Below, piece after piece: positions 44,654 through 53,480 of a DNA stretch of 64,000 bases. The notes below the pieces were generated by a model. It worked only from the letters and a program-made list of their open reading frames with translations, was not told where the DNA came from and made no database searches. Source of the stretch: JAGOMX01 sp041738135 (GTDB lineage: Bacteria > Pseudomonadota > Alphaproteobacteria > JAGOMX01); NCBI GenBank assembly GCA_041738135.1, contig JBGSQK010000018.1, forward strand, positions 1 to 64,000, in the 5' to 3' direction. Numbering within the stretch: the stretch's first letter is position 1; the number at the start of each line of letters is the position of its first letter. The translations under genes and the position numbers were made by a program.

Positions 44654-45412
44654 TTACTCATACTCTTTCCTGATATTACGGACTCTAGCCAGATATTCAT
44701 TGAGCAATTCTCGCATACATACTTCATGACCAAATCCAGGAATTCCTGACGCGAGAATGGTATGGTAATATTGATTCATATACACGAGAATTCTTCCATT
44801 GCCGTAGTAGCAACCCTTTTCGAAAACCTGGCATGATTCACCCGTCTGTACATTCAAGATCAAAGCCCTGGGTCGCTCCATCAGTTTGGTTGAACTTTTG
44901 TAACTTTTCTGAAATTCAGCCAAGAATTCCTCATGCCCCTTTTCTTGAAGCAGAAGCTTAAGACGCTTCACGTCTGACGAATTCAGGCCTTGCGCTTCAT
45001 ATGGATAGCATTGAAGAGTCTCGCTACCGGGCCTATCCTTAAATATGCCAAGTATGGGGGACACATAGGACGATTCAACCGTAAATCCGCCGGTAACAAG
45101 AGTGTTATAGACATCCGCAAGCAAAACACTTGGTATAGCACAAACAAGGCTAACTTTGCATTCAGCGCGTATTTTCAGAGGAAAATTAGAAATGAATCGA
45201 GAGAATTTTTGTGTATCAAAAGACTTAAAATTCACATGCATGAGACCGACTCTTCTACCAAGCAGAACGATGCGCACACCAACACACTCAACGATACTAT
45301 CTGTTGCTAAAAACGGTGTGTCGGCAAAGTTCTTGCTATCCAATAGTTTATACTCGCCCACGTCCACTTCGTGGAATCGTTTTTTAATTCCATTCGGCGT
45401 AAATGAAAGCAA
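44654..45412 (-). CDS. Unknown protein with CheD/CNF-like Cys-His spacing
   Basis: I do not recognise this 252-residue protein with confidence. Residues about 36-65 (TDSIVECVGVRIVLLGRRVG then LMHVNF) place a Cys 16 residues before a His in a strand-rich setting. This recalls the CheD/CNF1-type deamidase fold, where Thr-Cys-His form the active site. The rest, including a C-terminal helical segment, has no known match. The start is probably TTG at 45412, without a strong ribosome-binding site, so the true N-terminus is unsure. It follows the small secreted gene 45443-45631 by 30 bp in the same direction. No chemotaxis genes are present. Confidence 0.6.
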   Translation of the reverse strand: MLSFTPNGIKKRFHEVDVGEYKLLDSKNFADTPFLATDSIVECVGVRIVLLGRRVGLMHVNFKSFDTQKFSRFISNFPLKIRAECKVSLVCAIPSVLLADVYNTLVTGGFTVESSYVSPILGIFKDRPGSETLQCYPYEAQGLNSSDVKRLKLLLQEKGHEEFLAEFQKSYKSSTKLMERPRALILNVQTGESCQVFEKGCYYGNGRILVYMNQYYHTILASGIPGFGHEVCMRELLNEYLARVRNIRKEYE

Positions 45413-45442
45413 ACTGGTGGGGTCAATAATTGTATGCTTTGT

Positions 45443-45631
45443 TTACGGGAGCTGAAGGGCAGAGCGTAAGGCAGCAGGAATTCGTTTCTGGTATTCCTCA
45501 TTACTCAAAAGTTCAACACCCTGATTAGTACCTTTTTTGAGCTCCTTGATAAACAGCCCATCATCGGACGCATGGGACTTAGTAGGCGCCATAAAAACGA
45601 CCAAGGATAAAAGTAGAATAACATTTCTCAT
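45443..45631 (-). CDS. Small exported protein of unknown function
   Basis: This 62-residue protein has a signal peptide (MRNVILLLSLVVFMAPTKSHA, cleavage before SDDG). The mature part of about 40 residues contains LFIKELKKGTNQGVELLSNEEYQKRIPAALRSAL. The start ATG at 45631 is preferred over 45655, which would put charged residues before the signal peptide. It is probably co-transcribed with the downstream CheD-like candidate. No family was recognised. Confidence 0.6.
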   Translation of the reverse strand: MRNVILLLSLVVFMAPTKSHASDDGLFIKELKKGTNQGVELLSNEEYQKRIPAALRSALQLP

Positions 45632-45780
45632 AAACAAACCTTTCGCTATTAACATGAATGTATTTATAGCATTTGATAAATCTAGTCAATAAATTTAGGA
45701 ATTAATTCATATTTATGGGCTCTTTGTAATAAGAAGCATACTGACCAAGCGACATAATAAATAAATTTACTATTTACTCC

Positions 45781-45809
45781 TTGACAACCCACATACCCAT
45801 GCCTATATG
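45781..45809 (+). promoter_or_regulatory. Sigma-70-type promoter of the secreted gene at 45855
   Basis: A perfect -35 box TTGACA (45781-45786), a 17-bp spacer and the -10-like TATATG (45804-45809) lie about 45 bp before the ATG. A good Shine-Dalgarno (AGGAG) follows. The box and spacing fit a housekeeping promoter, though the -10 matches only four of six positions. Confidence 0.6.
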
Positions 45810-45854
45810 TCATATGTAAGCAATGTTTAATTTAATATATTTTAGGAGATAACG

Positions 45855-46382
45855 ATGATTAAGAAGACCACTTTAGTACTAACACTATTAGCAGGCACAA
45901 CAAGCTTGGCGAATGCCAGTGATGATGCAGCTTATGCTGAATCTTTAGGTACAGCTATGACTCAAATGCAATGCTCTAAATGTAATTCTGTTTATACATC
46001 AGAAAAGGAATTTGAGGGTAATGTTTATCGCATGTCTCATAGCTGTGTGAGCAAGTTTGATCTGAGGAAAATGGAAGTTCAAGAGAAAGAAGATCAGATG
46101 AAAGCAGGACCTTTGTTTGATGATAAAATAGATCTTGCAAAATACTTTAAACAGTTAGAGGCAAGTGCTTCTCGTTACGAATATGTGCTTCCATGTCTTA
46201 AGTTTACACCAATATTTGATTTAAGCATTCGTAAACATATTAGCGAAAAATTACTTAAAGATACTAACGCCGCACTTGTACTTTCAGTACCACCTATGCC
46301 TGTGCGAGAGTTTAAGCTTAATGTAGCTCCTCACCTAGATGATGTCATTGAAGAGGTAAACCAAGATAATACAGGTAAGTAA
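45855..46382 (+). CDS. Secreted protein of unknown function with CxxC pair
   Basis: This 175-residue protein has a signal peptide ending ANA-SDDAA, close to the SHA-SDDG of the divergent small gene. The mature part has QCSKCNSVYTSEKEF, a zinc-ribbon- or thiol-like CxxC, plus SCVSKF and PCLKF. A charged helical middle (RKMEVQEKEDQMK) follows. No known family was recognised. AGGAG lies before the ATG, a promoter upstream and an intrinsic terminator downstream, so it is a complete single-gene unit. Confidence 0.75.
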   Translation: MIKKTTLVLTLLAGTTSLANASDDAAYAESLGTAMTQMQCSKCNSVYTSEKEFEGNVYRMSHSCVSKFDLRKMEVQEKEDQMKAGPLFDDKIDLAKYFKQLEASASRYEYVLPCLKFTPIFDLSIRKHISEKLLKDTNAALVLSVPPMPVREFKLNVAPHLDDVIEEVNQDNTGK

Positions 46383-46403
46383 AAATTGCCGCTAAAAGAA
46401 ACG

Positions 46404-46433
46404 AAGGGATGTGTTTCCACATCCCTTTTTTTT
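46404..46433 (+). terminator. Rho-independent terminator
   Basis: AAGGGATGTG and CACATCCCTT form a 10-bp stem with a TTTC-type loop, followed by eight T residues. It ends the secreted-protein gene at 45855 and faces the lipase gene. Confidence 0.93.
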
Positions 46434-46444
46434 ACCTGCAATCC

Positions 46445-47806
46445 TTACAGCCCAAAGAACCCAGCAATACCGCTGCGAATTTTCTGAAAACCAGCGACGA
46501 AGGATTCCTTAGCCTTATTAGCCATTTGAGGAACTGCTTCTTTCACATAATTGATAGCAGAATTAACTTTGCTACGAATTTGTGCGCGGATACCTTGATC
46601 GTTAGCAGGTTGCTCTGTCTGCTTTTTAATAGTCAGCTGGCTAGCTATACTTGTTTTCACGCTAGTTACAGATTCCTTAATAACCTTTTTGGCTGGGTTA
46701 AGTGCGTTATCTTTAATGTATCGAGCCGCGCCAAACACAGCTTTACCAACAGTGGTTTGGCTGATTTGGGTTCGAATGCCCACTGGTTGCTCGGACATAG
46801 CATTGCGTTGGATCACAGCATTACCCGCCGCTCCATTTTTGAATACGGAGAGCGAATGGTCTGCAGCCTTATTCCACCAGGAACCGCCTTGAACCATAAT
46901 TTTCATTCCCGCATGCTTAAAGCCAAGAACACCCAATAAAATTCTATGGACGATGTCGCCTTCAGAATGGAATATGGCAATATTTTCTTCGCCAAGAATA
47001 TTGTTGACCAGTTCAGCAAAATTTTTACTGCCAACCCGCGGTGAGTTGAATGAAGCCACTTTGCATTCAATGTTATAGCCCATGGAGTAGGCATATTGCT
47101 TCAAGTGTAAGGCTGTGAGTTGCGCCAGACCGCCGCCTAAGCTATGACCGCAAACTGTAACTTGCGTCACACCTTCTTTCAGTGAAGCTAAAAACGGAGC
47201 AGTCAGTTCTTCCATATATGACTTAAATACTTTGTTGATGCCAGCATGTACACCCGCGCCCGAGAACCTGGATTTTTCACCCCAGCCATTGAGCACATGC
47301 AAATCAGTCACCAAGTCTGCTACCACATCAGTACCACGCAGTGCGACCATTAGTTTGTGGTCCTTTTTAGCCAACAAACCAATTTCCGTCTCTTTTTCCG
47401 CCCCTAAAGGCAATATGCTGTGTCCGGTGGTGCCGTTAAAGCTCTTAAAGCCTTTCCAGCCATTGGATTGCAGGTGTGTCAGTAAATTACTATATTGGGT
47501 TTTTTCATCCGCGTTAAATTTAGATTTAAACTGTTTATACGCCAGATCTGCAAACAGAACGGCTTCATCCGCTTCTTCGGGTAGAAAATTAACCCTCTTC
47601 CCTGGCACAGAACTCTTAATGTTCTGATCCATGCTTACTTTGTTCGAGAGATGCTTTTGCTCGGAAGAAAGGCGAGACGCCACGCTTGAACGATCAAGCG
47701 AACGCTGAACTTCATCCAAAGTGGTTACGTCACCAGCATAAACCCCTGAAAGGGAAGATGTTGCCAAAGCCGTGGAAACTAATAATGTATAAACTAACTT
47801 CTTCAT
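46445..47806 (-). CDS. Secreted class 3 lipase-like protein
   Basis: This is a 453-residue exported alpha/beta-hydrolase. The signal peptide ends near GVYAGD. The lipase_3 domain (about 85-290) has the nucleophile elbow GHSLGG with catalytic Ser, preceded by LMVALRGTD and followed by ASFNSPRVGSKNFAELV. The expected Asp is in FHSEGDIVHR. The C-terminal 150 residues are basic and helical with repeated short segments (VKTSIASQLTIKKQTEQPAN, IRAQIRSKVNSAINYVKE), possibly membrane-binding. Secreted class 3 lipases can act on host or envelope lipids; the target here is unknown. The ATG at 47806 gives the proper signal peptide. Confidence 0.88.
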   Translation of the reverse strand: MKKLVYTLLVSTALATSSLSGVYAGDVTTLDEVQRSLDRSSVASRLSSEQKHLSNKVSMDQNIKSSVPGKRVNFLPEEADEAVLFADLAYKQFKSKFNADEKTQYSNLLTHLQSNGWKGFKSFNGTTGHSILPLGAEKETEIGLLAKKDHKLMVALRGTDVVADLVTDLHVLNGWGEKSRFSGAGVHAGINKVFKSYMEELTAPFLASLKEGVTQVTVCGHSLGGGLAQLTALHLKQYAYSMGYNIECKVASFNSPRVGSKNFAELVNNILGEENIAIFHSEGDIVHRILLGVLGFKHAGMKIMVQGGSWWNKAADHSLSVFKNGAAGNAVIQRNAMSEQPVGIRTQISQTTVGKAVFGAARYIKDNALNPAKKVIKESVTSVKTSIASQLTIKKQTEQPANDQGIRAQIRSKVNSAINYVKEAVPQMANKAKESFVAGFQKIRSGIAGFFGL

Positions 47807-47946
47807 TTTAATAACTATTTCTCTGTAATATTTCATGTCATGGGCGTGAATCCACCTATGAGCATGTTATTTATACATTTTTTATTAAAATGAGCACAAT
47901 GCTAAATCAGCATAGCTGTTATGCGATAATGTGATTCAGGGTGGGG

Positions 47947-48984
47947 TTATGTTGATTTCTTGGGAACCAAAAAACTCTGTCCAAAATCGGGGGCCACAAA
48001 AGCATGTGTAGGAATTCCATGTTTGGTTTTTGCTACCTCCAGATCAATGGCAGGCTGCTCATAGGGCTCGTCACTCATCTGGAATGTTTGAAAGTGAATA
48101 CCATAACTTTGCCGGGATTTAAGATCCAAGTGTGCCTTCACCGCATCCTCAGGATTAAAGTGCACATGCTGCATAAACCAACGAGGCTCATAGGAGCCAA
48201 TAGGCAACATAGCCAGATCCATGGCGCCGAAACGTTCCTGTATTTCCTTAAAGTGTGGACCGTAACCCGTATCGCCGGCAAAAAACACTTTGGCATCTTC
48301 AACGTGGACGATAAAGCTACCCCATAAGGTCATGTTGCGATCGTTAATCCACCGCCCAGAAAAATGTTGAGCTGGAACCAAGGAGAATTTAGCATGTCCT
48401 AAATCTATGGTTTGCCACCAGTCCAAAGTCTGCACCTTCTCAGTTATGCCAAAAGACCTAAAATGATCATCATTACCCAACCCCGCTAGAAACAGAGGAT
48501 CATGATCTCTTTTCAGCTTCAGAAGAGTCTCCTTATCCATATGGTCATAGTGATCATGAGATATGATAACCACATCAATCTTTGGCAACTTCTCATAAGC
48601 AATCCCCGCCTCATGCACCCGCGTAGGCCCTGCCCAGATCACGGGGCTAGCTCGATTATTGTACTGGGGATCAGTCAAAATATTAAGCTCGCCCGTTTGT
48701 ATCAGACTACTGGCATGATTCACAAACGTCACCACCATATGCTCATCCGTAGGCAATGGAATAGGGTGGTTAGCAGCCGGAATAATCTCCTTAGGCCAGA
48801 CAGAATGATCACCCGTCAACCGCCAACGAATAACACTCCATAAGGTAGTAGTCGAAGTTTTCACAGGATTCATAAACTTGATACCATCAAAATTATGACT
48901 AACCGGCCCCTGATGACGCGGGCGCTTTTTATATTGCGAAGCAATAAGGCCTATAAATGATATGAACAATATTGTAATAAGCAT
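47947..48984 (-). CDS. Metallo-beta-lactamase-fold hydrolase (NAPE-PLD/UlaG-like)
   Basis: This 345-residue protein has an N-terminal hydrophobic anchor (MLITILFISFIGLIASQY). The metal-binding core includes HxHxDH as SHDHYDHMD, FAGDTGYG, and PIGSYEPRWFMQHVHFNPEDAV. The arrangement matches the RomA/NAPE-phospholipase-D branch of the superfamily, which hydrolyses N-acyl-phosphatidylethanolamine in animals; bacterial substrates are mostly unknown. It follows the secreted lipase in the same direction, with 140 bp between, and may join it in membrane-lipid turnover (inference). Confidence 0.88.
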   Translation of the reverse strand: MLITILFISFIGLIASQYKKRPRHQGPVSHNFDGIKFMNPVKTSTTTLWSVIRWRLTGDHSVWPKEIIPAANHPIPLPTDEHMVVTFVNHASSLIQTGELNILTDPQYNNRASPVIWAGPTRVHEAGIAYEKLPKIDVVIISHDHYDHMDKETLLKLKRDHDPLFLAGLGNDDHFRSFGITEKVQTLDWWQTIDLGHAKFSLVPAQHFSGRWINDRNMTLWGSFIVHVEDAKVFFAGDTGYGPHFKEIQERFGAMDLAMLPIGSYEPRWFMQHVHFNPEDAVKAHLDLKSRQSYGIHFQTFQMSDEPYEQPAIDLEVAKTKHGIPTHAFVAPDFGQSFLVPKKST

Positions 48985-49133
48985 AAGCTCGCCTATAATT
49001 TATTCTAACAGTATAAGTATATTACATTTTCTATGCTCCAGCCATGATTAATTTATAAAAAGCGTAAATATAGCTGTGCTAAGCAGTCATTAACATCAAT
49101 ACTAATAGTCATTTTGATGTAGACAAAGCCATC

Positions 49134-50051
49134 TTAACAATTTCTATGCAACGCCCCATCTTGATCCACGCAAACGTAAGGCAGTCCCAACTCATTGAGC
49201 CATTCCAGCGCTTCGCTTGGCGTTTTTAGGGACGCTATGGTGGCAGCGCTTCCCGCCACCAGGCAATGATCTCCCATTATGGATACCGAGGGAAACGCAT
49301 CCATCACTGGCCATCCGGTTTTGGGATTAAGGATATGACTATAGCGCTTGCCATCTACTGTGATACAGCGTTCATAATTTCCACTGGTTACAATGGCTCC
49401 TGAATGAAGGTAGGCCACCGCGATGTCTTCAGACGGATTGACTGGGTTTCGAATTGCCATACTCCAGGGCGTGCCATCCGCATGCGGACCAAGTAGTCTT
49501 ATGTCGCCGCTCAGATTAATGAATCCATGATTTATCCCATGCTTGTAGCAAATTCCTGCCGCCACATCCGCTGCATATTCTTTGACAACACCGCCAAAAT
49601 CAAGAACCATGCCCGGCACAGTCAATTGCAAATGAGGTCTATTCCACACAACCTTATCCCAACCTACTGCAGCCATAAGGGGATTAATTTCGTCTTGTGT
49701 GGGAAGCCTTGGTTGAGCCGCTTGATAATTCCATGCTTTGCGCAGCGTTCCGGCTGTGATGTCAAATAAACCGCCGCTGTGCAAGTAGCATTGTTGGGCA
49801 TAGTCAAGCAAACCGGCTGTTTCTGGATCCACTGCAATGCCTTGAAATGATCCCGCTGTGCTGTTCATTTGTGCCGTAAAACTGTCATTGGAGTAGTTGG
49901 TATAATAATGATCCAATCGGCGAAGCTCTTGAAGCAACGCAAGTTTTACTTGGGTAAATTCTTTTTTGTGGTCACAATATAACTTTATGTTGCTGGGGCA
50001 CCCCATAACCTTAAAGTCGTATGAAAATAATTTTTTATTTTTATTGATCAT
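49134..50051 (-). CDS. apbE: FAD:protein FMN transferase ApbE
   Basis: ApbE attaches FMN through a phosphodiester bond to Thr/Ser of target proteins. The 305-residue protein has the N-terminal motif VMGCPSNIKLY (usually MGT), LDFGGVVKEYAADVAA, LSGDIRLLG and the C-terminal YSHILNPKTGWPV. Metal-binding residues of the family appear present. There is no signal peptide or lipobox, although most ApbE proteins act in the periplasm; an upstream extension is not available in frame. It is divergent from the barrel-DUF3570-TlpA-DUF4266 genes, one of which has a candidate acceptor motif. Confidence 0.93.
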   Translation of the reverse strand: MINKNKKLFSYDFKVMGCPSNIKLYCDHKKEFTQVKLALLQELRRLDHYYTNYSNDSFTAQMNSTAGSFQGIAVDPETAGLLDYAQQCYLHSGGLFDITAGTLRKAWNYQAAQPRLPTQDEINPLMAAVGWDKVVWNRPHLQLTVPGMVLDFGGVVKEYAADVAAGICYKHGINHGFINLSGDIRLLGPHADGTPWSMAIRNPVNPSEDIAVAYLHSGAIVTSGNYERCITVDGKRYSHILNPKTGWPVMDAFPSVSIMGDHCLVAGSAATIASLKTPSEALEWLNELGLPYVCVDQDGALHRNC

Positions 50052-50210
50052 GGAAGCAGGATAAATCAGAAGGGATTGGATTAAAAGAGATTTATTTAAC
50101 GTTAGTTTGAATTTTAGTATTCTTGTTTACAAAGGTTAATAATTTCTATATTTTTGATAAAAATACATAAAGCAAAAAAAAGTCATAATTAAAGGGAAGG
50201 CACTATACTC

Positions 50211-51068
50211 ATGCCATTGAAATTCATACGTCTATCTCGTGGTTTTTTCGTCGGCTCGACGTTGATCTCACTCTTGGGGGCGAGTCCCCTATCAGCAGAA
50301 GCTTATGCCCCAGGCACATTTACTTTTAAGCCGTTCAACGTGAATTTAGGAAATTATGCCCTGGGCTTTAGGCAGCCAGATAGCAAAATCATTACAGCTG
50401 GAATTGATCCTTTGACTCAAACATCCATACCGGTCAACCTGAAAGAAAACGTTTATCGATCCCCTGTAAATTTTGGCTTTGCTGAATCTGATCGCAATGG
50501 TTATGGCTATGGTGTTGAGGCGGGTTATGTTATAGGTTGGGATACGGAAATATACGGCCGTATCGGTATGAACCGTCAACGTGGCACAGGTAAATTTCTA
50601 GTAGGCGATTACAGCTTCAGATTCCAACATCGAGATAATTATGGCTTTGCATTAGGAGCTCGCCATTACCTAGATTTTCAAAGCTCATGGAAACCGTTTT
50701 TTGGTGCAAACATGGGCTTAACAAAACAAGGCTCAGCAAATGCAAAGATATATGGTCATCATCCTTTCAATGGCTTCTATGCTGATAAAGATCAGTTTAT
50801 TGGGAAATATAGATTAGCCAAAAGCTCTACTCTAATTAATTTTGAAATAAGCGCTGGAACTGATTACGCATTTACTAAGCGTTTAGCCTTAAGCTTAAGC
50901 ATAGGCCTGCGGTATGCGCAACGTGGTGGCGGCTCAACAGTTCAAATCCCAGCATTTACACCTACGAATCCGTTTCCATTTCCATTGCCTGCCAGATCTG
51001 TGACATATGCTGACAATAAACAACACTGGTATGTGCCCATAACGGCTTCATTAAAGTTTATGCTGTAA
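50211..51068 (+). CDS. Outer-membrane beta-barrel protein
   Basis: This is a 285-residue exported protein. The signal peptide ends near LSAEAYA. The mature part alternates hydrophobic residues typical of amphipathic strands, with YGYGVEAGYVIGWDTEIYGRIG, YGFALGARHYLDF and LSLSIGLRYAQR, and it ends with a short strand (SLKFML). It resembles the OmpA/opacity-like barrel group. Its exact role is unknown. It is the first gene of the plus-strand redox island and lies 35 bp before the DUF3570 gene. Confidence 0.8.
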   Translation: MPLKFIRLSRGFFVGSTLISLLGASPLSAEAYAPGTFTFKPFNVNLGNYALGFRQPDSKIITAGIDPLTQTSIPVNLKENVYRSPVNFGFAESDRNGYGYGVEAGYVIGWDTEIYGRIGMNRQRGTGKFLVGDYSFRFQHRDNYGFALGARHYLDFQSSWKPFFGANMGLTKQGSANAKIYGHHPFNGFYADKDQFIGKYRLAKSSTLINFEISAGTDYAFTKRLALSLSIGLRYAQRGGGSTVQIPAFTPTNPFPFPLPARSVTYADNKQHWYVPITASLKFML

Positions 51069-51103
51069 ATCGTGAATAATAACAAAAAAAGGCGAGCTGA
51101 CTG

Positions 51104-52525
51104 ATGGCTTCTATATTATCTAAAACAATGCTAACATCCTTAACGACAGCGGCCCTTGCAATTCCTGGGATTGCTCAAGCTGAATCCAACCAAGTTGGAT
51201 CCCAATTACAACAAAAGTATCTTCACAATCTGAACGGTGGCGTTCCACAAACACCTGTGTCCGCAGCAGAAAGCACCGCGCCGTGGTATTCAGGCATAAA
51301 GAATGATATTAAATACACACGATATGCTGAAGATGGTAGGCGCATGGACATCGATGTGTGGCAAGCCCTTTTGTTAGTGCCCGTGAAAGATTTCGAATTC
51401 CAACTGGAAGTACAAAAAGACTCCATGAGTGGAGCAAGCGTACCCTCTGTGGTGCCACAATTTTTTCCAGAGCTCTTTACGCCCGACCCGACCCGTTTAA
51501 TCGATGGAAGATCTGGCGCCACGATTCAAGACGAGCTAAGTACAATTAGTTTTTCTACAAACTATAAGGCCACAGATGCCGTATATGGATTTAATCTCTA
51601 TTACGCGACTGAAAATGACACAGTCGTTCCCGGAATCAGCTTTAATGGGCTGTGGAACTTTAATAAGAATAATACCGTACTCCAAGCAAGCGGAGGTGTG
51701 GCCCAAGAAACAATTAAACCTACACAGAGTGGTGCAGTTTTGCAGAACACAGCTGCAGGTTATTTAGGACGCAAGAATGGCTCTAAAACCAATCAGAAAT
51801 ACTATTTAAGTCTTCTGCAGAATCTATCGAAATATAATTATGTGCAAATAAGCACGGAGTTCCAATATTACAATTTAAAGAGGGATGATCAATACAGAGC
51901 TGTTATTTTTAACGGCAATCCAGCTTCTGTGTCGTCCCGGTCGCAGTTCGTCTATTTTCCTTCAGGTGCAACACCCAATCCTGGTCTTTTTGTAGATGGC
52001 GTGGGTGGAGCACGACAAAAGAAGCCAGGGACTAGAGCCGTCTTCTTACCAATGTTAAGATTTGTACAATTCATCCCCTGGACAGAAGGATCTGCTCACC
52101 TTGACTACAGATATGCAGCAGATAGCTGGAGTATGAATTCTCATATGGTGGAATTTACTTATTACCAGCCTATTTTATCTGGCTGGACTCTTGCTCCAAA
52201 AATTCGTTATTATACGCAAACAGCGGCAAAATTTTATGGTCCAACGTTTAATGCGCCGGGTGCAGGTCCTTCACCATTCCCGACCCGTACGCTGAAAGGC
52301 AAGCATTACGCTAGTGATTATAGACTTTCCTCTTACGGAACTCTCAATTATGAGTTAAAAGCGAGCTATAAAACGGACTCCATTTTCGGATTTGGTTTGA
52401 CGGCTGGATACTATAAGAGAAAGGCCGGTTACGGTGCAGGGTCAAAAGATCCCATTGCGTTCCCAGAAATGAGAAAAGGTGTGGGAGCTAAGTACTTTTC
52501 AGCAGAATTAAATCTGAAACTTTAA
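51104..52525 (+). CDS. DUF3570 outer-membrane-type protein with flavinylation-like motif
   Basis: This is a 473-residue exported protein. The signal peptide ends AIAQA-ES. The body is a predicted beta-barrel rich in aromatic strands, ending SAELNLKL. Residues 134-140 read DGRSGAT, which fits the D-x-x-(S/T)-G-A-T acceptor consensus for ApbE flavinylation; the candidate acceptor is Thr140. The gene follows the barrel gene and precedes the TlpA-like and DUF4266 genes. As I recall, DUF3570 genes recur next to DUF4266, thioredoxin-like and ApbE genes in Proteobacteria, but no function is proven. Confidence 0.85.
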   Translation: MASILSKTMLTSLTTAALAIPGIAQAESNQVGSQLQQKYLHNLNGGVPQTPVSAAESTAPWYSGIKNDIKYTRYAEDGRRMDIDVWQALLLVPVKDFEFQLEVQKDSMSGASVPSVVPQFFPELFTPDPTRLIDGRSGATIQDELSTISFSTNYKATDAVYGFNLYYATENDTVVPGISFNGLWNFNKNNTVLQASGGVAQETIKPTQSGAVLQNTAAGYLGRKNGSKTNQKYYLSLLQNLSKYNYVQISTEFQYYNLKRDDQYRAVIFNGNPASVSSRSQFVYFPSGATPNPGLFVDGVGGARQKKPGTRAVFLPMLRFVQFIPWTEGSAHLDYRYAADSWSMNSHMVEFTYYQPILSGWTLAPKIRYYTQTAAKFYGPTFNAPGAGPSPFPTRTLKGKHYASDYRLSSYGTLNYELKASYKTDSIFGFGLTAGYYKRKAGYGAGSKDPIAFPEMRKGVGAKYFSAELNLKL

Positions 52526-52560
52526 ATTATAGGGTTAGCTGTAGCTAAATGAGAGGTCGC

Positions 52561-53061
52561 ATGAAACTAAAAATTATATTTCTAGCATTTATAGGAATGT
52601 TTTCATTCACGAAGGATGCTACCTGGGCTACGCCCAATAGCTACCTCATGACGCCCCTTGTGCCCTTTAATTTGAGCACTCAGGCCCCCATAACATTGGG
52701 GAATTATGCTGGAAAGGTCCTGTTAGTTGATTTCTGGGCAACTTGGTGCCTTCCTTGCAGAGTATCTTTTCCTTTTTATGAAGGATTACAGAAGAAATAC
52801 GGTGCCCAAGGACTGCAGATAATAGGGGTGAATAACGAAGACGATATGGCCGCAGTTAAGAAGTTTTACACCAATTTTGGAATCACTTTTTTGATTGTGA
52901 AAGACACCGATAACAAATTGGGAAAGATAATGAATCCTGAAAAGATGCCAACATCATACATAATTGATCGTAAAGGAAATATAGCTTTCGTACATCCTGG
53001 ATTCTTTTCAGGTGATGATGTTCTAATTGAAAACAAAGTTAAAGAGATACTGGCTAAGTAA
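52561..53061 (+). CDS. TlpA-like periplasmic thioredoxin
   Basis: This is a 166-residue exported thioredoxin-fold protein. The signal peptide ends near ATWA. The active-site WCLPC (Cys63, Cys66) lies after VLLVDFWATWC, and the cis-Pro region is PEKMPTSYIIDRKG. This is the TlpA/ResA class of reductants that keep cytochrome or other thiols reduced. The ATG at 52561 follows GAGAGG. It sits between the DUF3570 gene (35 bp) and the DUF4266 gene (30 bp), so it probably serves the same envelope redox process. Its electron donor may be the ScsB-like protein nearby. Confidence 0.92.
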   Translation: MKLKIIFLAFIGMFSFTKDATWATPNSYLMTPLVPFNLSTQAPITLGNYAGKVLLVDFWATWCLPCRVSFPFYEGLQKKYGAQGLQIIGVNNEDDMAAVKKFYTNFGITFLIVKDTDNKLGKIMNPEKMPTSYIIDRKGNIAFVHPGFFSGDDVLIENKVKEILAK

Positions 53062-53091
53062 GCCGATAAATTCATAGATAGGAGTAAGTAA

Positions 53092-53307
53092 ATGCAATTA
53101 TCAAAGTTTATTATCATCGGTTTAACAACCGTTGCGTTAAATGGCTGTGTTAATGTGGAGCCAACAGAGCGAAACTTCTTGGCTAAAGACCATATGAAAC
53201 TCGACCCAAATTATTTAGATGCCAAATTCGACAGGCATATGTATTTTGCACGCGAAGGTCTGCATGGTGGCTATGGCGCCGATGCTTCAGGTTGTGGTTG
53301 TAACTAA
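53092..53307 (+). CDS. DUF4266 lipoprotein
   Basis: This is a 71-residue lipoprotein with a short signal peptide and lipobox (ALNGC). The mature sequence has FLAKDHMKLDPNYLDAKFDRHMYFAREG and the C-terminal GGYGADASGCGCN, which carries two closely spaced Cys. This tail is characteristic of DUF4266 proteins, whose function is unknown. The Cys pair may bind metal or be the thiol partner of the upstream TlpA-like thioredoxin (inference). The start follows AGGAG. It ends the plus-strand redox gene set. Confidence 0.87.
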   Translation: MQLSKFIIIGLTTVALNGCVNVEPTERNFLAKDHMKLDPNYLDAKFDRHMYFAREGLHGGYGADASGCGCN

Positions 53308-53351
53308 TAGGGTTCCCGCCTAAAATATTACAAATTAAAGAAATTAATAAT

Positions 53352-53399
53352 ACCGCCCCCATCCCCGGACTAACACCGCATAGGAGAGAGGGGGCTCGG
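53352..53399 (+). terminator. Possible terminator after the DUF4266 gene
   Basis: CCGCCCCC and GGGGGCTCGG can form an imperfect GC-rich stem with a long loop 45 bp after the stop codon. It lacks a clear T-run. It occupies part of the 335-bp gap 53308-53642. Confidence 0.4.
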
Positions 53400-53480
53400 T
53401 TATATCCTTAACCTAATGGCGTTAGGCAGATAAACGCGTTATGAGGTTATTATTCTCAGGCAACAAAATAGTAGACGTTT

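Noticed and set aside
46409..46939. 176-codon plus-strand open frame over the lipase gene
   Set aside because: It overlaps a terminator and the antisense strand of a clear lipase, with no recognisable motifs.
50052..50210. TTAA-N7-TTAA site between apbE and the barrel gene
   Set aside because: The TTAA half-sites there are 15 bp apart, not 11.
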